NCBI RefSeq assembly: GCF_000306965.1 | Contig: NZ_JH976436.1 | Location: 1-34,299 of the forward strand | Reading direction: 5' to 3' | From: Amphibacillus jilinensis Y1 | GTDB lineage: Bacteria > Bacillota > Bacilli > Bacillales > Amphibacillaceae | Length of the DNA stretch: 34,299 nucleotides | In this document: positions 9,118 through 18,997 of the stretch, piece after piece | Layout of the letters: every line of letters starts with the position of its first letter | How positions within the stretch are numbered: the stretch's first letter is position 1 | Notes under the pieces: model-generated | The model's database searches: none | The model's input: the letters and a program-made list of their open reading frames with translations, nothing else | Told to the model about the DNA's origin: nothing | Translations under genes and position numbers: made by a program

Positions 9118-9906
9118 TTGAGTTATTTAGAGCTAGCATCTATTTCTCACTATTACTTTAATGAAAAACATTGCACACATGCCCTTGATAACATTTCATT
9201 CCAAGTTGAAAAGGGGCACTTTATTTCTTTATTAGGTCCTAGCGGGTGTGGGAAAACAACTCTTCTATCAATTATCGCTCAACTGATTAGCCCAACAGAA
9301 GGGACAATAAAGTTAAAAGGTTTACCGATTGATCAGCATAACATCTCAATTGGATACATGCTCCAACAGGATTACTTATTTCCTTGGAAAACGATTTTAG
9401 ACAATGTTTGTATTGGTCCAAAAATCCGTAGGGAATGGGTAACAGGTGATTACGATAAAGCTAAAGCATTATTAGCTAAAGTTGGATTAACTGATGTTGT
9501 TAATAAATATCCTGATCAATTATCTGGTGGCATGAGGCAACGTGTCGCACTCGCTCGCACCTTAATGACTGATCCTGCACTACTTTTACTTGACGAACCT
9601 TTTTCAGCATTAGACTTTCAAACCAAACTTATTTTAGAAGCTTTTATGAGCGCTATGTTAAAAGATTATCAAAAAACATCGCTTTTAGTCACCCATGATA
9701 TTGGAGAAGCGATTGCGATGAGTGATGATATTTTCTTAATGCGGGCAAATCCTGGTTCTATTCACTTGCACATACCTGTACCTGAACACGTTCGAAACCT
9801 CTCACCTATTGAAGCTCGAAAGCATCCAGAATACCATCAATTATTTGATCAGATTTGGAAGGAGATGAATCAGCTTGATACCGAAAACGACGCATCCCTC
9901 GTATGA
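9118..9906 (+). CDS. ytlC: ABC transporter ATP-binding protein
   Basis: 262-residue ATPase of the nitrate/sulfonate/taurine/HMP-precursor subfamily. Walker [10 protein letters not shown] is near residue 41, followed by a Q-loop (MLQQDY), signature LSGGMRQR, Walker [13 protein letters not shown] and H-loop THD. The start is TTG 9118, placed 7 nt after GAGGAGGG; upstream in-frame codons lie inside ytlA. It overlaps the following permease by 32 bp, which implies coupled translation. Confidence 0.93.
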   Translation: MSYLELASISHYYFNEKHCTHALDNISFQVEKGHFISLLGPSGCGKTTLLSIIAQLISPTEGTIKLKGLPIDQHNISIGYMLQQDYLFPWKTILDNVCIGPKIRREWVTGDYDKAKALLAKVGLTDVVNKYPDQLSGGMRQRVALARTLMTDPALLLLDEPFSALDFQTKLILEAFMSAMLKDYQKTSLLVTHDIGEAIAMSDDIFLMRANPGSIHLHIPVPEHVRNLSPIEARKHPEYHQLFDQIWKEMNQLDTENDASLV

Positions 9907-10681
9907 TGTTTACCTACAACGATTGGCACGTGAAAAACGACTAATTAAGTGTGGACAATTCATTATTTTCATTTGTTTTTTCTTATTTTGGGAAGTCAGT
10001 AGTCGTCTGCACTGGATTGATCCATTAATATTTAGTTCGCCTTCACGCGTTGCAAATCTTATGGTGCGTTACCTTCTTGATGGTTCGCTCTGGTTCCATA
10101 TGCGTATAACTATTTTTGAAACATTAGCTGGCTTTTTTATTGGAACAATAGCAGGAATTATTTTGGCTTTTTTTCTTTGGTATTCCAAACGATTCTCAGC
10201 TATTGTTGATCCCTATTTAGTTGTCTTCAACGCCTTGCCAAAAGTAGCATTAGGTCCAATTATCATTGTCGCTTTAGGACCCGGTTATAGCTCCATCATT
10301 ACAATGGGGGCGATTATTTGTGTGATCGTCTCTGCGCTTGTCGTTTATAACGGTTTCCATGAAGTTGATGCTAATTATATTAAAGTTTTACAAAGCTTTG
10401 GTGCTTCCAAATGGCAAAATTTCAAAGAAGCGATTCTCCCTGCTTCTTTACCGACCATCATATCCACCTTTAAAGTAAACGTTGGTCTTTCTTGGGTTGG
10501 CGTAATCGTTGGTGAATTTCTTGTTGCATCCAAAGGCCTCGGCTATTTAATTGTCTATGGTTTCCAAGTTTTTAATTTCACACTGGTTCTTTATAGTCTT
10601 GTCTTAATTGCTTTTTTAGCAGCATTAATGTATCAAGGTGTTGCTTATTTTGAAAAATGGTTATTAAAGAAATTACGTTAA
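9875..10681 (+). CDS. ytlD: ABC transporter permease
   Basis: 268-residue membrane protein with about six hydrophobic segments and the binding-protein-dependent permease EAA-type loop ([13 protein letters not shown]) in the second half. It forms the channel with the ATPase encoded just upstream. The start appears to be TTG 9875, about 12 nt after GGAAGGAG inside the end of the ATPase gene. Both ytlC and ytlD thus use TTG, which may tune their level below that of the binding protein. Confidence 0.92.
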   Translation: MIPKTTHPSYDVYLQRLAREKRLIKCGQFIIFICFFLFWEVSSRLHWIDPLIFSSPSRVANLMVRYLLDGSLWFHMRITIFETLAGFFIGTIAGIILAFFLWYSKRFSAIVDPYLVVFNALPKVALGPIIIVALGPGYSSIITMGAIICVIVSALVVYNGFHEVDANYIKVLQSFGASKWQNFKEAILPASLPTIISTFKVNVGLSWVGVIVGEFLVASKGLGYLIVYGFQVFNFTLVLYSLVLIAFLAALMYQGVAYFEKWLLKKLR

Positions 10682-10707
10682 CGAAGGCGTATCTTTAAAC
10701 AATAAGA

Positions 10708-10737
10708 CACGTCAGCTTTCTATTCAAAGCTGACGTG
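10708..10737. terminator. Shared hairpin terminator, ytlD / ytkD
   Basis: Perfect 12-bp stem CACGTCAGCTTT (10708-10719) / AAAGCTGACGTG (10726-10737) with a 6-base loop, between convergent genes. The last codons and the stop of ytkD lie inside it. T runs are short on both sides. Confidence 0.8.
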
Positions 10738-11199
10738 ATGTTTAATAATTTCTTTTAAACTAAGTCTAACGATATCATCCTTCATAATAAAGCTAAATGA
10801 TTTATTCGTCGGCAAATTTCCGGGTAAATTTTTTAATAGGACAGGGCCTTCTGTTTCATGATAACTATTTTGCTGTTTCAAAACGGCAATTTCGGCATAG
10901 TAAATATTTTTGATTACGGTATCCGCTTTACCCCTCACATAATACTGGCCTAAATAACTGAGCAACTCAACAGTTGCACCCGTCTCTTCCTTCACCTCTC
11001 GAATAGCTGCTTGTTCGGCTGTTTCCCCTGGTTCTACTTTACCTCCAGGGAATTCCATGCCTCGTGTTTTATGCTTAGTAAGTAGCCATTGTCCCCGGTA
11101 GTGACAAATAATAAACACATGTTTAGGATGTTTAGAAAAGGGGTGGTCATCAAATGAAAGCTTGACCTCATTATTATAATAATCTCGAAAAACATACAT
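10720..11199 (-). CDS. ytkD: NUDIX nucleoside triphosphatase YtkD
   Basis: 159-residue NUDIX hydrolase. The NUDIX box is complete: [18 protein letters not shown] followed by KEETGA. It begins MYVFRDYY, like B. subtilis YtkD, an (8-oxo-)dGTP and nucleoside triphosphatase that protects against mutagenic nucleotides. I therefore chose ATG 11199 over an in-frame TTG at 11217. It lies 14 bp after the upstream anchored-protein gene, probably in one transcript. Confidence 0.9.
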   Translation of the reverse strand: MYVFRDYYNNEVKLSFDDHPFSKHPKHVFIICHYRGQWLLTKHKTRGMEFPGGKVEPGETAEQAAIREVKEETGATVELLSYLGQYYVRGKADTVIKNIYYAEIAVLKQQNSYHETEGPVLLKNLPGNLPTNKSFSFIMKDDIVRLSLKEIIKHHVSFE

Positions 11200-11213
11200 A
11201 ACGATCGCTACCT

Positions 11214-11828
11214 TCAAATAATGTCCGATGAGTCTGTCACATCCCCCTCAATATGAGGATGGTTAATATCAATAATTCTCCAGCCTTTTTCGTAAGCAAA
11301 GACCATTTCAATTCGATAGTCTCCATACATTTCTAATGCGTTTTCTTGTATTATCCTGATCAGACCGTCGTCTAAGACTTCTTTTTGATATGGCTCTTCA
11401 AATATGAACCATGGCGGTAATTCAGTAGGAACAATATACAGACCCTCGTCTCTTTCATCATAATAAAATTCTATATAAGGTGCAACCACCTCTTGTGTAG
11501 CTATCTCCTCGAATTCTTCAATAAGTGCTGCTTTCGTTGAAAAATTAACCACGCGATAATTTTCATCTGTTTCTTGTACGAGATGGTCAATAAATGCTTC
11601 AGTCTTTTCTTTAATCGTTTCCATTGTCAATTCAGGAGCTGTTTGTCCCTCATCTAATTTAGTGAAAGTGGAAAAGGTAATTTCCTCTTTCGGAAAGCGT
11701 TCATTTTGACTATAGGCATGGGCATAAGCAGGATCCCCACTTTCTGGTTGATAAGAAAACAGAAGTAAAGTTGTTACGAGTAGGGTCAGCCCGGTTAAAA
11801 GCCATTCAAACTTAGCCTTCCACATCAT
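11214..11828 (-). CDS. Membrane-anchored extracytoplasmic protein of unknown function
   Basis: 204 residues. One N-terminal hydrophobic segment (about residues 9-25) acts as a signal anchor or signal peptide. The rest is soluble and acidic, rich in Glu, Tyr and Phe, and should lie outside the membrane. No lipobox and no catalytic motif are seen. Two adjacent ATG codons follow GGAGGTGGG. It forms a pair with ytkD downstream. I do not recognise the family. Confidence 0.75.
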   Translation of the reverse strand: MMWKAKFEWLLTGLTLLVTTLLLFSYQPESGDPAYAHAYSQNERFPKEEITFSTFTKLDEGQTAPELTMETIKEKTEAFIDHLVQETDENYRVVNFSTKAALIEEFEEIATQEVVAPYIEFYYDERDEGLYIVPTELPPWFIFEEPYQKEVLDDGLIRIIQENALEMYGDYRIEMVFAYEKGWRIIDINHPHIEGDVTDSSDII

Positions 11829-12035
11829 TTCCCACCTCCAATCATGTTGTTACTCTACCTTTCCACCTTTTTAGTGTAGCTAAACCTTATTTTCTTTCAT
11901 AGATGTTTCAGGTACAATAAGCCTGTATATTTCTAGTGAGCCTCAACTGCCTTCTATTGTTTGCACAGCGAGGGCTTTCCAACTAGATTCCCACAGCACT
12001 ATGCATGTAATCAAATGATTTATTTAAAAGTGCCA

Positions 12036-12077
12036 CCTCGATCAGTCGGTATTTTATGGACGGTTAGCTGTGATAAA
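12036..12077 (+). repeat. Dispersed repeat, copy 1 (short form)
   Basis: Short member of the repeat family described under findings. Head CTCGATCAGTCGGTATTTT, tail GACGGTTAGCTGTGATAAA. It ends 13 bp from the stop codon of the polymerase gene. The remainder of the 262-bp gap 11829-12090 holds nothing else that I can name. Confidence 0.6.
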
Positions 12078-12090
12078 CGACGTATTTTTC

Positions 12091-13320
12091 TTAGCGACTA
12101 TGGCCACCTATTTTGTTTGCTCGCGCTTTAGCCTGACCAGCATCTAGTAATGATGATGCCTTCATTATAGCCGTTAAACCGTACCGTTCTTTTAATAAAT
12201 CCATTATTCTCGAAAGGTCTTCCTCTGCTTGGGGCTCATCGAATAACGAAAGTTGTTGCGTTGATTTAGGTACAAGCTTTGATAAAGTTAAACCGATACC
12301 TCTAACTGGATAGCCCTCCCAATGTCTGCTAAAGAGAATAACAGCAGCTTGATAAATTTTCGAGCTTAATTGGGTCGGCTCTGTTAGTGCAAGTTGACGA
12401 TTAAACCCTTCTTTACTACCAAAACGGTGACTTTGAAGATTTACAGATACGGTCATACCTAAATAATCTTGACGCCGTACTCGTCTAGCAACCTCCTCTG
12501 ATAATTCACGCAACACCACTTTTATATCCGCTTCTCGTTGATAATCGTGTGGTAAAGTCATATGATGCCCAATCGCTTTTTGGGTTTGATGTGTCTTCGG
12601 AACAACTGGACTTGGATCAATTCCATTTGCTAAGCGCCAGAGTACTTCGCCATTTATCCCCCAACGCTTCTTTAACCAATCAACCGGATAACAAGCTAAA
12701 TTACCAACCGTATGCAAGCCCATCTTAACAAGATGAGTATTCATCCGATGCCCAACACCAAATAAAGCATCAACGGGGAGTGGCCAGAGTAACGCTTTTA
12801 TGTTGCTTTGGTTTAACTCAGCAATCCCGGTTTTATTCTTTTTGGCAAACTGATCACACGCCATTTTGGCTAACGCCTTATTAGGTCCAATTCCAACCCT
12901 TGCTTCCACCCCAATAGCATCAAAAATTTCATCACGAATCGCTTGGGCGATAGCTTGCTTAGAACCAAATAGATGTAAACTACCAGTCACATCTATAAAT
13001 TGTTCATCAACAGAATATACTTCTACCAAGTCAGAAAAATACTCAAGTATTTTTGTGATCTCCAGTGACAGGGTCAGGTAAAGCTCCATATGTGGTGTGA
13101 TTATTTCAAGCGTCGGGCATTTTCGACGTGCTTGCCAAATCGGTTCCGCTGTCTTTACCCCTTCTTGTTTTGCAAGCGGACAAGCCGCTAGTACAATGCC
13201 ACTTCTTTGTTTAGGATCACCCGCAACAATAACAGGTTTATTCATTAAGTGTGGCTGTTTTACCTTTTCTACCGAGGCATAAAAAGCTTGCATATCAACT
13301 AAAAAAACGGTGCGTTCCAT
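12091..13320 (-). CDS. yqjW: Y-family DNA polymerase (YqjW/UvrX-type DinB homologue)
   Basis: 409-residue translesion polymerase. The palm has VDMQAFYASVE near the N-terminus and the catalytic YSVDE segment near residue 105, then thumb and little-finger domains. A clamp-binding motif QQLSLF is near the C-terminus. It is closer to the YqjW/UvrX branch than to housekeeping Pol IV. ATG 13320 follows GGGAGGTGG; an in-frame extension to 13371 lacks a ribosome site. A LexA box sits in its promoter, so it should be SOS-induced. The small partner genes that follow yqjW in B. subtilis are absent. Confidence 0.92.
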   Translation of the reverse strand: MERTVFLVDMQAFYASVEKVKQPHLMNKPVIVAGDPKQRSGIVLAACPLAKQEGVKTAEPIWQARRKCPTLEIITPHMELYLTLSLEITKILEYFSDLVEVYSVDEQFIDVTGSLHLFGSKQAIAQAIRDEIFDAIGVEARVGIGPNKALAKMACDQFAKKNKTGIAELNQSNIKALLWPLPVDALFGVGHRMNTHLVKMGLHTVGNLACYPVDWLKKRWGINGEVLWRLANGIDPSPVVPKTHQTQKAIGHHMTLPHDYQREADIKVVLRELSEEVARRVRRQDYLGMTVSVNLQSHRFGSKEGFNRQLALTEPTQLSSKIYQAAVILFSRHWEGYPVRGIGLTLSKLVPKSTQQLSLFDEPQAEEDLSRIMDLLKERYGLTAIMKASSLLDAGQAKARANKIGGHSR

Positions 13321-13383
13321 CTGTCCACCTCCCTGATCCATCATCATTTCTGAACAACAAAAAAAGAACAACTATGTTCACAT

Positions 13384-13411
13384 TTTATACGAACACACGT
13401 TCTTTTATCAA
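13384..13411 (-). promoter_or_regulatory. SOS promoter with LexA box
   Basis: On the minus strand TTGATA (13411-13406) and TATAAA (13389-13384) are separated by 16 nt. Between them lies the LexA operator, read on the + strand as CGAACACACGTTCT at 13390-13403, against the Bacillus consensus CGAACNNNNGTTCG. LexA bound here would block RNA polymerase directly. Confidence 0.85.
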
Positions 13412-13427
13412 GCTGTATTTTTTTCCA

Positions 13428-14189
13428 TCAATTTAAAATTTTTATCTGAGAGGTTTCATTAAGTGAGTATTTATTATAGTCAACCAATAAATAACCTATG
13501 CCTCTAATTGTTTTAATATAAATGGGATTTTTCCGTTTCGGCTCTATCTTTTGTCTTAATCGGCTAATAAATACATCAATAATCCGATCATCAATCGTGT
13601 CTGATTCACTTGATAATGCTTTCAATAGTTCTTTTCTAGTCACGACCTCACCCTTGTGTGTGAATAAATAATAAAGCAGCTCAAACTCTTTTCGTGTTAA
13701 ATCAACCAACTGATTATGTTTATATAAAGTATAATTTATTGAGTCAATAACAAGTTCACCATTTACCATATGGTGATTGGGCAGTGGGCTTTGGATCGTT
13801 GGGTAATCAAAGCGACAACATTGCTCACTTCGACGCATAATGGCTTTAATACGGGCAATAAGCTCTTTAATGCTAAAAGGTTTTAGGACATAGTCGTCTG
13901 CCCCAAGTTCAAGTCCTAGCGTACAGCTTAATTCATCATGATCCGATGACAATAAAATAATAGGTTCCCAACGCTTCAGGACTTGTCTTAATCGTTTACA
14001 AAGTTCTAATCCATCAATAGGCGTGTCTAAATCGATAAGTACAGCGGATAGCGTAAGTGTATCTGTTAAACTAACTGCTTCATCAATATGATCCGTTTCC
14101 CATATAACATACCCTAAAGCATGAAATGCTTCTCTTAATGACGCATGCAAAACGTTTTCCTTTGCAACCATTAATATTGATTGATCCAT
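13428..14189 (-). CDS. Orphan OmpR-family response regulator with degenerate acidic pocket
   Basis: 253 residues: an N-terminal receiver (about 1-117) and a C-terminal winged-helix DNA-binding domain with the RKEFELLYYL and RGIGYLL segments. The phospho-acceptor (D53 in LIDLDTP) and conserved Lys (K103 in LKPFS) are present. The usual acidic pair after strand 1 (VDDE) reads V8-A9-K10-E11, which should weaken Mg2+ binding and phosphorylation. A loop linking the two domains is longer than usual. No kinase gene is adjacent. The ATG follows AGGAGGGG. It may act without phosphorylation; targets are unknown. Confidence 0.88.
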   Translation of the reverse strand: MDQSILMVAKENVLHASLREAFHALGYVIWETDHIDEAVSLTDTLTLSAVLIDLDTPIDGLELCKRLRQVLKRWEPIILLSSDHDELSCTLGLELGADDYVLKPFSIKELIARIKAIMRRSEQCCRFDYPTIQSPLPNHHMVNGELVIDSINYTLYKHNQLVDLTRKEFELLYYLFTHKGEVVTRKELLKALSSESDTIDDRIIDVFISRLRQKIEPKRKNPIYIKTIRGIGYLLVDYNKYSLNETSQIKILN

Positions 14190-14401
14190 CCAACCCCTCC
14201 TAAAAGCAAACTAATACTACCTATCACTGTTCCTGTATCCGAAATACGAATGATTAATCCGACAGCTAATCATTTCGACTATTTTTAGTATATCGAGCCA
14301 ATTTTAAAAAATCATGAACTTAATGTTAAGGTTATGTAAATTTTAACAATATAATGATATTCACTAATAATTGTACATGTGTAGTTTCGATTTTTTATAA
14401 T

Positions 14402-14451
14402 AAAAAAGCAGTTCAGTTTTGGCGTTAACACATGAACACCGAAACTGAACT
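14402..14451 (-). terminator. ribU terminator
   Basis: Long hairpin downstream of ribU on the minus strand: 17-bp arms AGTTCAGTTTCGGTGTT / AACGCCAAAACTGAACT with one mismatch and one wobble pair, then GC and six T residues (14407-14402). It separates ribU from the response regulator. Confidence 0.88.
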
Positions 14452-14475
14452 ACTTATAGACTCTACTTATCTCAT

Positions 14476-15057
14476 TTATGAATTGAATATAGCTTGCTTT
14501 TGTTTAATCCAAGGTTTTAATTTAATGAATAATGGAACAAATAAAACAGAAACAATGAAGCCCTTAATCAAGTTAAATGGAATTACACCAACCATGATTG
14601 TACCCAGCAACGCTCCACTAGACAAATCATCCATACCCATGAAGACACTATAAATGGGAAGTAAGACATAATAATTGAGTATCCCCATTGAAAAGGTCAT
14701 AATAACTGTACCCACAACCAATCCAGATAACAAGCTGTTGTCACCTTTATACTTATGATAAATCATCGATATGGGCACAACAAAAGTGACACCCGCTACA
14801 AAATTAGCAAATACACCAACTGGATCTGCTGCTCCAGTAAAAATAAGATATAATAGGTTCTTAATTAATTGAACAACCACACCTGCCATTGGTGAGAAAA
14901 TAAGCGCCGCTAATAACGTGGGCACTTCCCCAAAATCCACTTTTAAATAGGGTGGCAAGAATGGCAATGGGAAATTCAGAAATAATAAGACCATAGAAAT
15001 AGTTCCTAATAATGCTAAAATAATCAATTTTAATAATTGTGATGACTGTTTACTCAT
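14476..15057 (-). CDS. ribU: Riboflavin transporter, ECF S component RibU
   Basis: 193-residue membrane protein with five to six hydrophobic segments, the substrate-binding S component that works with the shared EcfAAT module to import riboflavin. The identification rests on the fold pattern (a PPYLKVDFGEVP segment after TM1, and a C-terminal IKGFIVSVLF helix) and is confirmed by the FMN riboswitch just upstream. ATG 15057 follows AAGGAGG; the in-frame extension to 15099 is not needed. Ecf energising genes are not in this window. Confidence 0.93.
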   Translation of the reverse strand: MSKQSSQLLKLIILALLGTISMVLLFLNFPLPFLPPYLKVDFGEVPTLLAALIFSPMAGVVVQLIKNLLYLIFTGAADPVGVFANFVAGVTFVVPISMIYHKYKGDNSLLSGLVVGTVIMTFSMGILNYYVLLPIYSVFMGMDDLSSGALLGTIMVGVIPFNLIKGFIVSVLFVPLFIKLKPWIKQKQAIFNS

Positions 15058-15135
15058 GTCAAGATCCTCCTTCACCTTCTTAATCGATATTAACCTCAAT
15101 ATGATGAAGGGAGAGTAACTTCCTTAAGCCTAAAT

Positions 15136-15166
15136 TAAAAATCCTAAAGCAAAAGGGCTTTAGGAT
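15136..15166 (-). terminator. Riboswitch-controlled terminator of ribU
   Basis: On the minus strand: 10-bp stem ATCCTAAAGC/GCTTTAGGAT (15166-15157 with 15150-15141), then T-rich sequence. It lies between the FMN aptamer and the ribU ribosome site, so it is the OFF arm of the switch. Confidence 0.85.
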
Positions 15167-15213
15167 TAATAGGCATCAAGAAATAAAATGGTCAATTAAC
15201 CATATTACTCTTT

Positions 15214-15342
15214 ATCTTCTCCCATCCAGACTTTCACTGTCGGTCCTAGATTCGCACTAGGTCCACCGCTATAAAAAGCGGGTCACGGACTTACAGCATG
15301 AGCTGCTTACCGTCGGTCGGGAATTACACCCTGCCCCGAAGA
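15214..15342 (-). promoter_or_regulatory. FMN riboswitch (RFN element)
   Basis: Minus-strand sequence carries the RFN core: CTTCGGGGCAGGGTG at the 5' side (from 15341) and GTCTGGATGGGAGAAGAT at the 3' side, with the multi-stem junction between them (GACCGACGGT, CCTAGTGCGAATCTAGG). Bound FMN should favour the downstream terminator and shut off riboflavin uptake. Confidence 0.97.
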
Positions 15343-15366
15343 TTAAATCGATATGTTGTTATATAC

Positions 15367-15395
15367 AGTATAATATAGTCGAATAAATTTGTGAA
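15367..15395 (-). promoter_or_regulatory. ribU promoter
   Basis: TTCACA at 15395-15390, 17-nt spacer, TATACT at 15372-15367, about 20 bp before the aptamer. Confidence 0.65.
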
Positions 15396-15523
15396 GTGTT
15401 TTACATGAACTTTTTTCACATAATCATTTAAAAGCACTAGTTAACAAACGAAAGCCATGCTTAATTTCGGATCTTTTATAGCGCTTCTCTTTCACACTGA
15501 AAGCTTACTTAGTGAATAAGGAA

Positions 15524-16582
15524 CTAATCAATTAATGGATTTAAATTCTCATCCCCACTCATGTTAGCAATAAAGTCAACTAATAGTTCAATTTCCTCTT
15601 CGATGTCTTTGGTGCTTACCGTTTCAACTGGAGAATGCATATACCGTAGCGGCAGTGAGACTAAGCTGACTGGCACTCCGCGACCGGTTAAACGCATTTT
15701 ATCAGCATCCGTACCTGTCATGCTTGATGTCAGTTCATATTGAACCTTGATATCCAATCGCTTAGCTGTTTGCTCAAGCCATTGATTTATTTTCCGGTTA
15801 ATCGGGGCACCCTTAGCTAAGACGGGACCGCCATCTAATTGAATATCGCCATATTTATTTTTATTCACATTAGGATAGTCGGTAGCAAACGTCACGTCAC
15901 AGGCAATGGCCATTGTCGGCTCCAAACCTGCAGCTGCAAAATACGCTCCACCCATATTGGTTTCTTCATTAACAGTGCTCGCGGCGTAAACACCAACATT
16001 AAGTTGCTTATCCGATAGTTTACGAAGTACTTCCGCCACAATAAAAGCACCCGTGCGATTATCTAAACCACGTCCGGCTATATAACGATTCATAAGCGAT
16101 TCAGGTCTCCGATCATAAACAGCTAAATCACCAATTTGAACATAGGACTCAATTTCCTCTTTAGACTTTGCACCACAATCAATAAATAAGTCTGCCACAT
16201 CGAAATCACCTTTTATTCCTCCGTGATGCTGAGCATTAACACCAATTACCCCAGTTATTTCTTTGGCATAACCTTGTATTTTCACCTTCATTCCAACAGC
16301 TGCTTTTGGATTAATCCCACCCATCTTGTCAAAATAAAGAAAGCCGTCGTTATCTATTCGGTTAATAACAAGGGCAATCTCATCACAATGACCGGCTAAT
16401 AATATTTTGAAATCCGCCTGCTTGTTAAGTACACCAATTGCATTCCCCGCATGATCTGTCATGATTTCATCGGCAAACCGCTCAACATAATTCATCCATT
16501 TTCTTTGAATAGCAACCTCCATACTTGATGGTGAAGGTGTTTCCAACAACTCAAGTAAGAAATCTTTATTTTCTAATACCAT
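15524..16582 (-). CDS. M42-family metallo-aminopeptidase
   Basis: 352-residue dodecamer-type glutamyl or deblocking aminopeptidase (FrvX/YsdC/YtoP group). Ligands for the two metals are all visible: H65 (AGHCDE), D174 (GLDNR), E207 with the general base E206 (NEET), D229 (ACDVTF) and H316 (MHSPVE). The enzyme trims N-terminal residues of peptides in the cytoplasm. The ATG follows AAAGGAGG. The exact subgroup is not settled. Confidence 0.93.
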   Translation of the reverse strand: MVLENKDFLLELLETPSPSSMEVAIQRKWMNYVERFADEIMTDHAGNAIGVLNKQADFKILLAGHCDEIALVINRIDNDGFLYFDKMGGINPKAAVGMKVKIQGYAKEITGVIGVNAQHHGGIKGDFDVADLFIDCGAKSKEEIESYVQIGDLAVYDRRPESLMNRYIAGRGLDNRTGAFIVAEVLRKLSDKQLNVGVYAASTVNEETNMGGAYFAAAGLEPTMAIACDVTFATDYPNVNKNKYGDIQLDGGPVLAKGAPINRKINQWLEQTAKRLDIKVQYELTSSMTGTDADKMRLTGRGVPVSLVSLPLRYMHSPVETVSTKDIEEEIELLVDFIANMSGDENLNPLID

Positions 16583-16665
16583 ATTGTTATCCTCCTTTTC
16601 ATTCTATCAACATCATATCAAAACTTTTTGTAAACACTAAGAAAAAAACATTGAGGTGATCATTG

Positions 16666-17421
16666 ATGATTGTTCGTATAAAGCACTATTATCTCCAACT
16701 TCCTATACTTTTAAAATTACTCATTATCATTGGTGCATTTATGATCGGGTTTGGCTCGCTTATTCATTTTGTTGAACCTATCATCTTTCCAACAGTATTT
16801 GATGGCGTTTGGTGGGCACTTATTACCGGCTCCACAGTTGGCTATGGTGATTATGTTCCTCACACGTTAACAGGACGTCTGTTAACCTTGATGCTTATTT
16901 TAGGGGGTGGCGGTGCCATCACTTTCTATATGGCAACCATTTCAGCAACAACTATAAAAAAAGAACAGCAAAGAAATGGCGGATTCACGCGTTTCCAAGG
17001 AAAAGCACACCTTATTATTATTGGCTGGAATGAACGCACAAGGCAACTGGTTGATCTATTACAAAACCAAAAAACACAACCAACAATTGTTTTAATTGAC
17101 CAAACTTTAGCACATTTGCCTGCAAATTATCGCTATCTTCATTTTGTCAAAGGAGATCCTACTATAGCTAAAACACTGAGCAAAGCTAACACTGAACAAG
17201 CCACAGCAGCTATAGTTACAGCTGATCCCGGAAAAGAAGAACGTTACGCTGATCAAGCAAGCATATTAACAGTCATTGCATTAAGAAGTATAAATGATGA
17301 TCTCTCAATCCATACCGAAATACTAACGTCAGAACAAGTAGATAATGCTAAGCACGCAGGAGCGACCACTATCATCGAAACCAATCACGTCTTAGCAGAG
17401 TTATTCAAAAAACATCTTTAA
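16666..17421 (+). CDS. Two-TM potassium channel with RCK domain (YugO-like)
   Basis: 251 residues. TM1 is at about residues 13-35. The pore loop with selectivity filter TVGYGD is at 57-62, and TM2 at about 70-90. A cytoplasmic RCK/TrkA-N Rossmann domain starts with HLIIIGWN. This is the MthK/YugO layout; B. subtilis YugO (also near pgi) carries K+ efflux in biofilm signalling. ATG 16666 follows TTGAGGTGAT; a TTG one codon earlier is less likely. It is short and lacks an RCK C-terminal lobe, ending soon after the nucleotide-binding half. Confidence 0.9.
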   Translation: MIVRIKHYYLQLPILLKLLIIIGAFMIGFGSLIHFVEPIIFPTVFDGVWWALITGSTVGYGDYVPHTLTGRLLTLMLILGGGGAITFYMATISATTIKKEQQRNGGFTRFQGKAHLIIIGWNERTRQLVDLLQNQKTQPTIVLIDQTLAHLPANYRYLHFVKGDPTIAKTLSKANTEQATAAIVTADPGKEERYADQASILTVIALRSINDDLSIHTEILTSEQVDNAKHAGATTIIETNHVLAELFKKHL

Positions 17422-17422
17422 T

Positions 17423-17529
17423 AATAAAACAACCCTTCAATCAGTGAGAGTTGAGTGAATCTCCCCCCCTAAATAGATGATCTTTACTCTCTATTTTAAG
17501 GCGTTTTACAGATGGTTATCTGTAATAAA
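17423..17529 (+). repeat. Dispersed repeat, copy 2 (medium form)
   Basis: Starts 2 bp after the channel stop codon. Head CCTTCAATCAGTGAGAG, middle CTAAATAGATGATCT, tail GATGGTTATCTGTAATAAA. The tail folds as TTTACAGAT-ggtt-ATCTGTAA, which keeps the hairpin of the other copies with different bases. Confidence 0.75.
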
Positions 17530-17579
17530 TTAATGCACCTCGAAGCATTAAAGGTTTTCCAAAGAAAGATAATTAGATA

Positions 17580-17611
17580 TAAAACAAGAGGCTGCATAAA
17601 CAGCCTCTTGT
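17580..17611 (-). terminator. pgi terminator
   Basis: 11-bp stem ACAAGAGGCTG/CAGCCTCTTGT just past the pgi stop on the minus strand, followed by a run of T residues. Confidence 0.85.
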
Positions 17612-17614
17612 AGA

Positions 17615-18961
17615 TTATAAGCGTTTTTCTAGCTCTGCTTTTTCTTTTTCAAATCCGGGTTTTCCTAATAAGGCAAACATATTTTTCTTGTACGCTTCTA
17701 CACCAGGTTGATCAAATGGATTCACACCTAATAAATAGCCACTAATTGCACATGCCTTTTCAAAGAAATAAACAACATAGCCAAAAGTATAAGCATCTAG
17801 CTTAGGCAAGTGGACAATTAAGTTAGGCACTTGACCATCTGTATGTGCAAGCATTGTCCCTTGATAAGCCTTTTCATTAACAAAATCTACGGTTTGACCT
17901 GCGAGGTAATTAAGACCATCAAGGTCTTGAGCTTCTTTCTCTAGTGTAAGGTCATGTTTTGGCGTTTCAACGTGTAAAACTGTTTCAAAAATATCTCGAC
18001 GACCTTCTTGAACATATTGACCTAAAGAATGTAAATCGGTTGAGAAATTCGCCGAAGAAGGATAGATCCCTTTAAAATCTTTCCCTTCACTTTCACCGAA
18101 TAACTGTTTCCACCATTCAGAAAAATATTGTAAAGATGGCTCATAATTAATCAGCATTTCAATCGTCTTACCTTTATTGTAAAGCAGGTTACGAATCGCT
18201 GCGTATTGGTAAGCAGGGTTGTGCTCAAGGTCTGCGTTACTAAGTTCCTGCTGCGCTTTTTGTGCGCCTTCCATCATTGCATCAATATCGACACCACTTG
18301 CTGCGATTGGTAATAAGCCAACAGCTGTTAGCACAGAATAGCGTCCACCAACATCATCAGGAATAACAAATGTTTCATACCCTTGTTCTGTCGCTAATGT
18401 TTTCAATGCGCCTTTCGCACGGTCAGTTGTAGCAAAGATGCGTTTTTTAGCTTCTTCTACACCATATTTATCTTCAAGGAATTTACGGAAAATTCGGAAA
18501 GCAATTGCTGGCTCGGTTGTCGTTCCACTTTTAGAGATAACATTTATCGAGACATCTTTATCTTCTAACAAATCAAATAAGTCATGCATATATGTTGAGC
18601 TAATACTATTTCCTACAAAAATAACTTGAGGTGCTTTACGCTTATCCTTAGGCAAAATATTGTAAAATGAGTGGTTTAGCATTTCAATAGCTGCACGCGC
18701 CCCTAAATAAGAACCACCAATACCAATTACAAGCAAGACATCTGAATCAGCTTTAATCTTATCGGCTGATTTTTTGATTCGAGCAAACTCTCCCTTATCA
18801 TAGTTTTCAGGTAAATCAACCCAGCCAAGAAAATCATGGCCAGCACCTGTTTTATTATGTATCATCTCATGAGCTAATTTTACAGGCTCTTTAAGATAGT
18901 CAACTTCATGTTGACCAAAAAACGTTAAAGCTTTTTCATATTCAAAACGTACATGTGTCAT
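17615..18961 (-). CDS. pgi: Glucose-6-phosphate isomerase
   Basis: 448-residue phosphoglucose isomerase of the Firmicute type, interconverting glucose-6-P and fructose-6-P in glycolysis and gluconeogenesis. The sugar-phosphate-binding segment [14 protein letters not shown], the SKSGTTTEP loop and [12 protein letters not shown] are all present. The ATG follows GGAGGTAATTAA. A good promoter lies upstream. Confidence 0.98.
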   Translation of the reverse strand: MTHVRFEYEKALTFFGQHEVDYLKEPVKLAHEMIHNKTGAGHDFLGWVDLPENYDKGEFARIKKSADKIKADSDVLLVIGIGGSYLGARAAIEMLNHSFYNILPKDKRKAPQVIFVGNSISSTYMHDLFDLLEDKDVSINVISKSGTTTEPAIAFRIFRKFLEDKYGVEEAKKRIFATTDRAKGALKTLATEQGYETFVIPDDVGGRYSVLTAVGLLPIAASGVDIDAMMEGAQKAQQELSNADLEHNPAYQYAAIRNLLYNKGKTIEMLINYEPSLQYFSEWWKQLFGESEGKDFKGIYPSSANFSTDLHSLGQYVQEGRRDIFETVLHVETPKHDLTLEKEAQDLDGLNYLAGQTVDFVNEKAYQGTMLAHTDGQVPNLIVHLPKLDAYTFGYVVYFFEKACAISGYLLGVNPFDQPGVEAYKKNMFALLGKPGFEKEKAELEKRL

Positions 18962-18997
18962 TTAATTACCTCCATTTATAAATAATCTGTCTTCTTA

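Noticed and set aside
13366-13379. Second LexA-like pair GAAC...GTTC
   Set aside because: The half-sites are 6 bases apart instead of 4, so it does not fit the Bacillus LexA operator.
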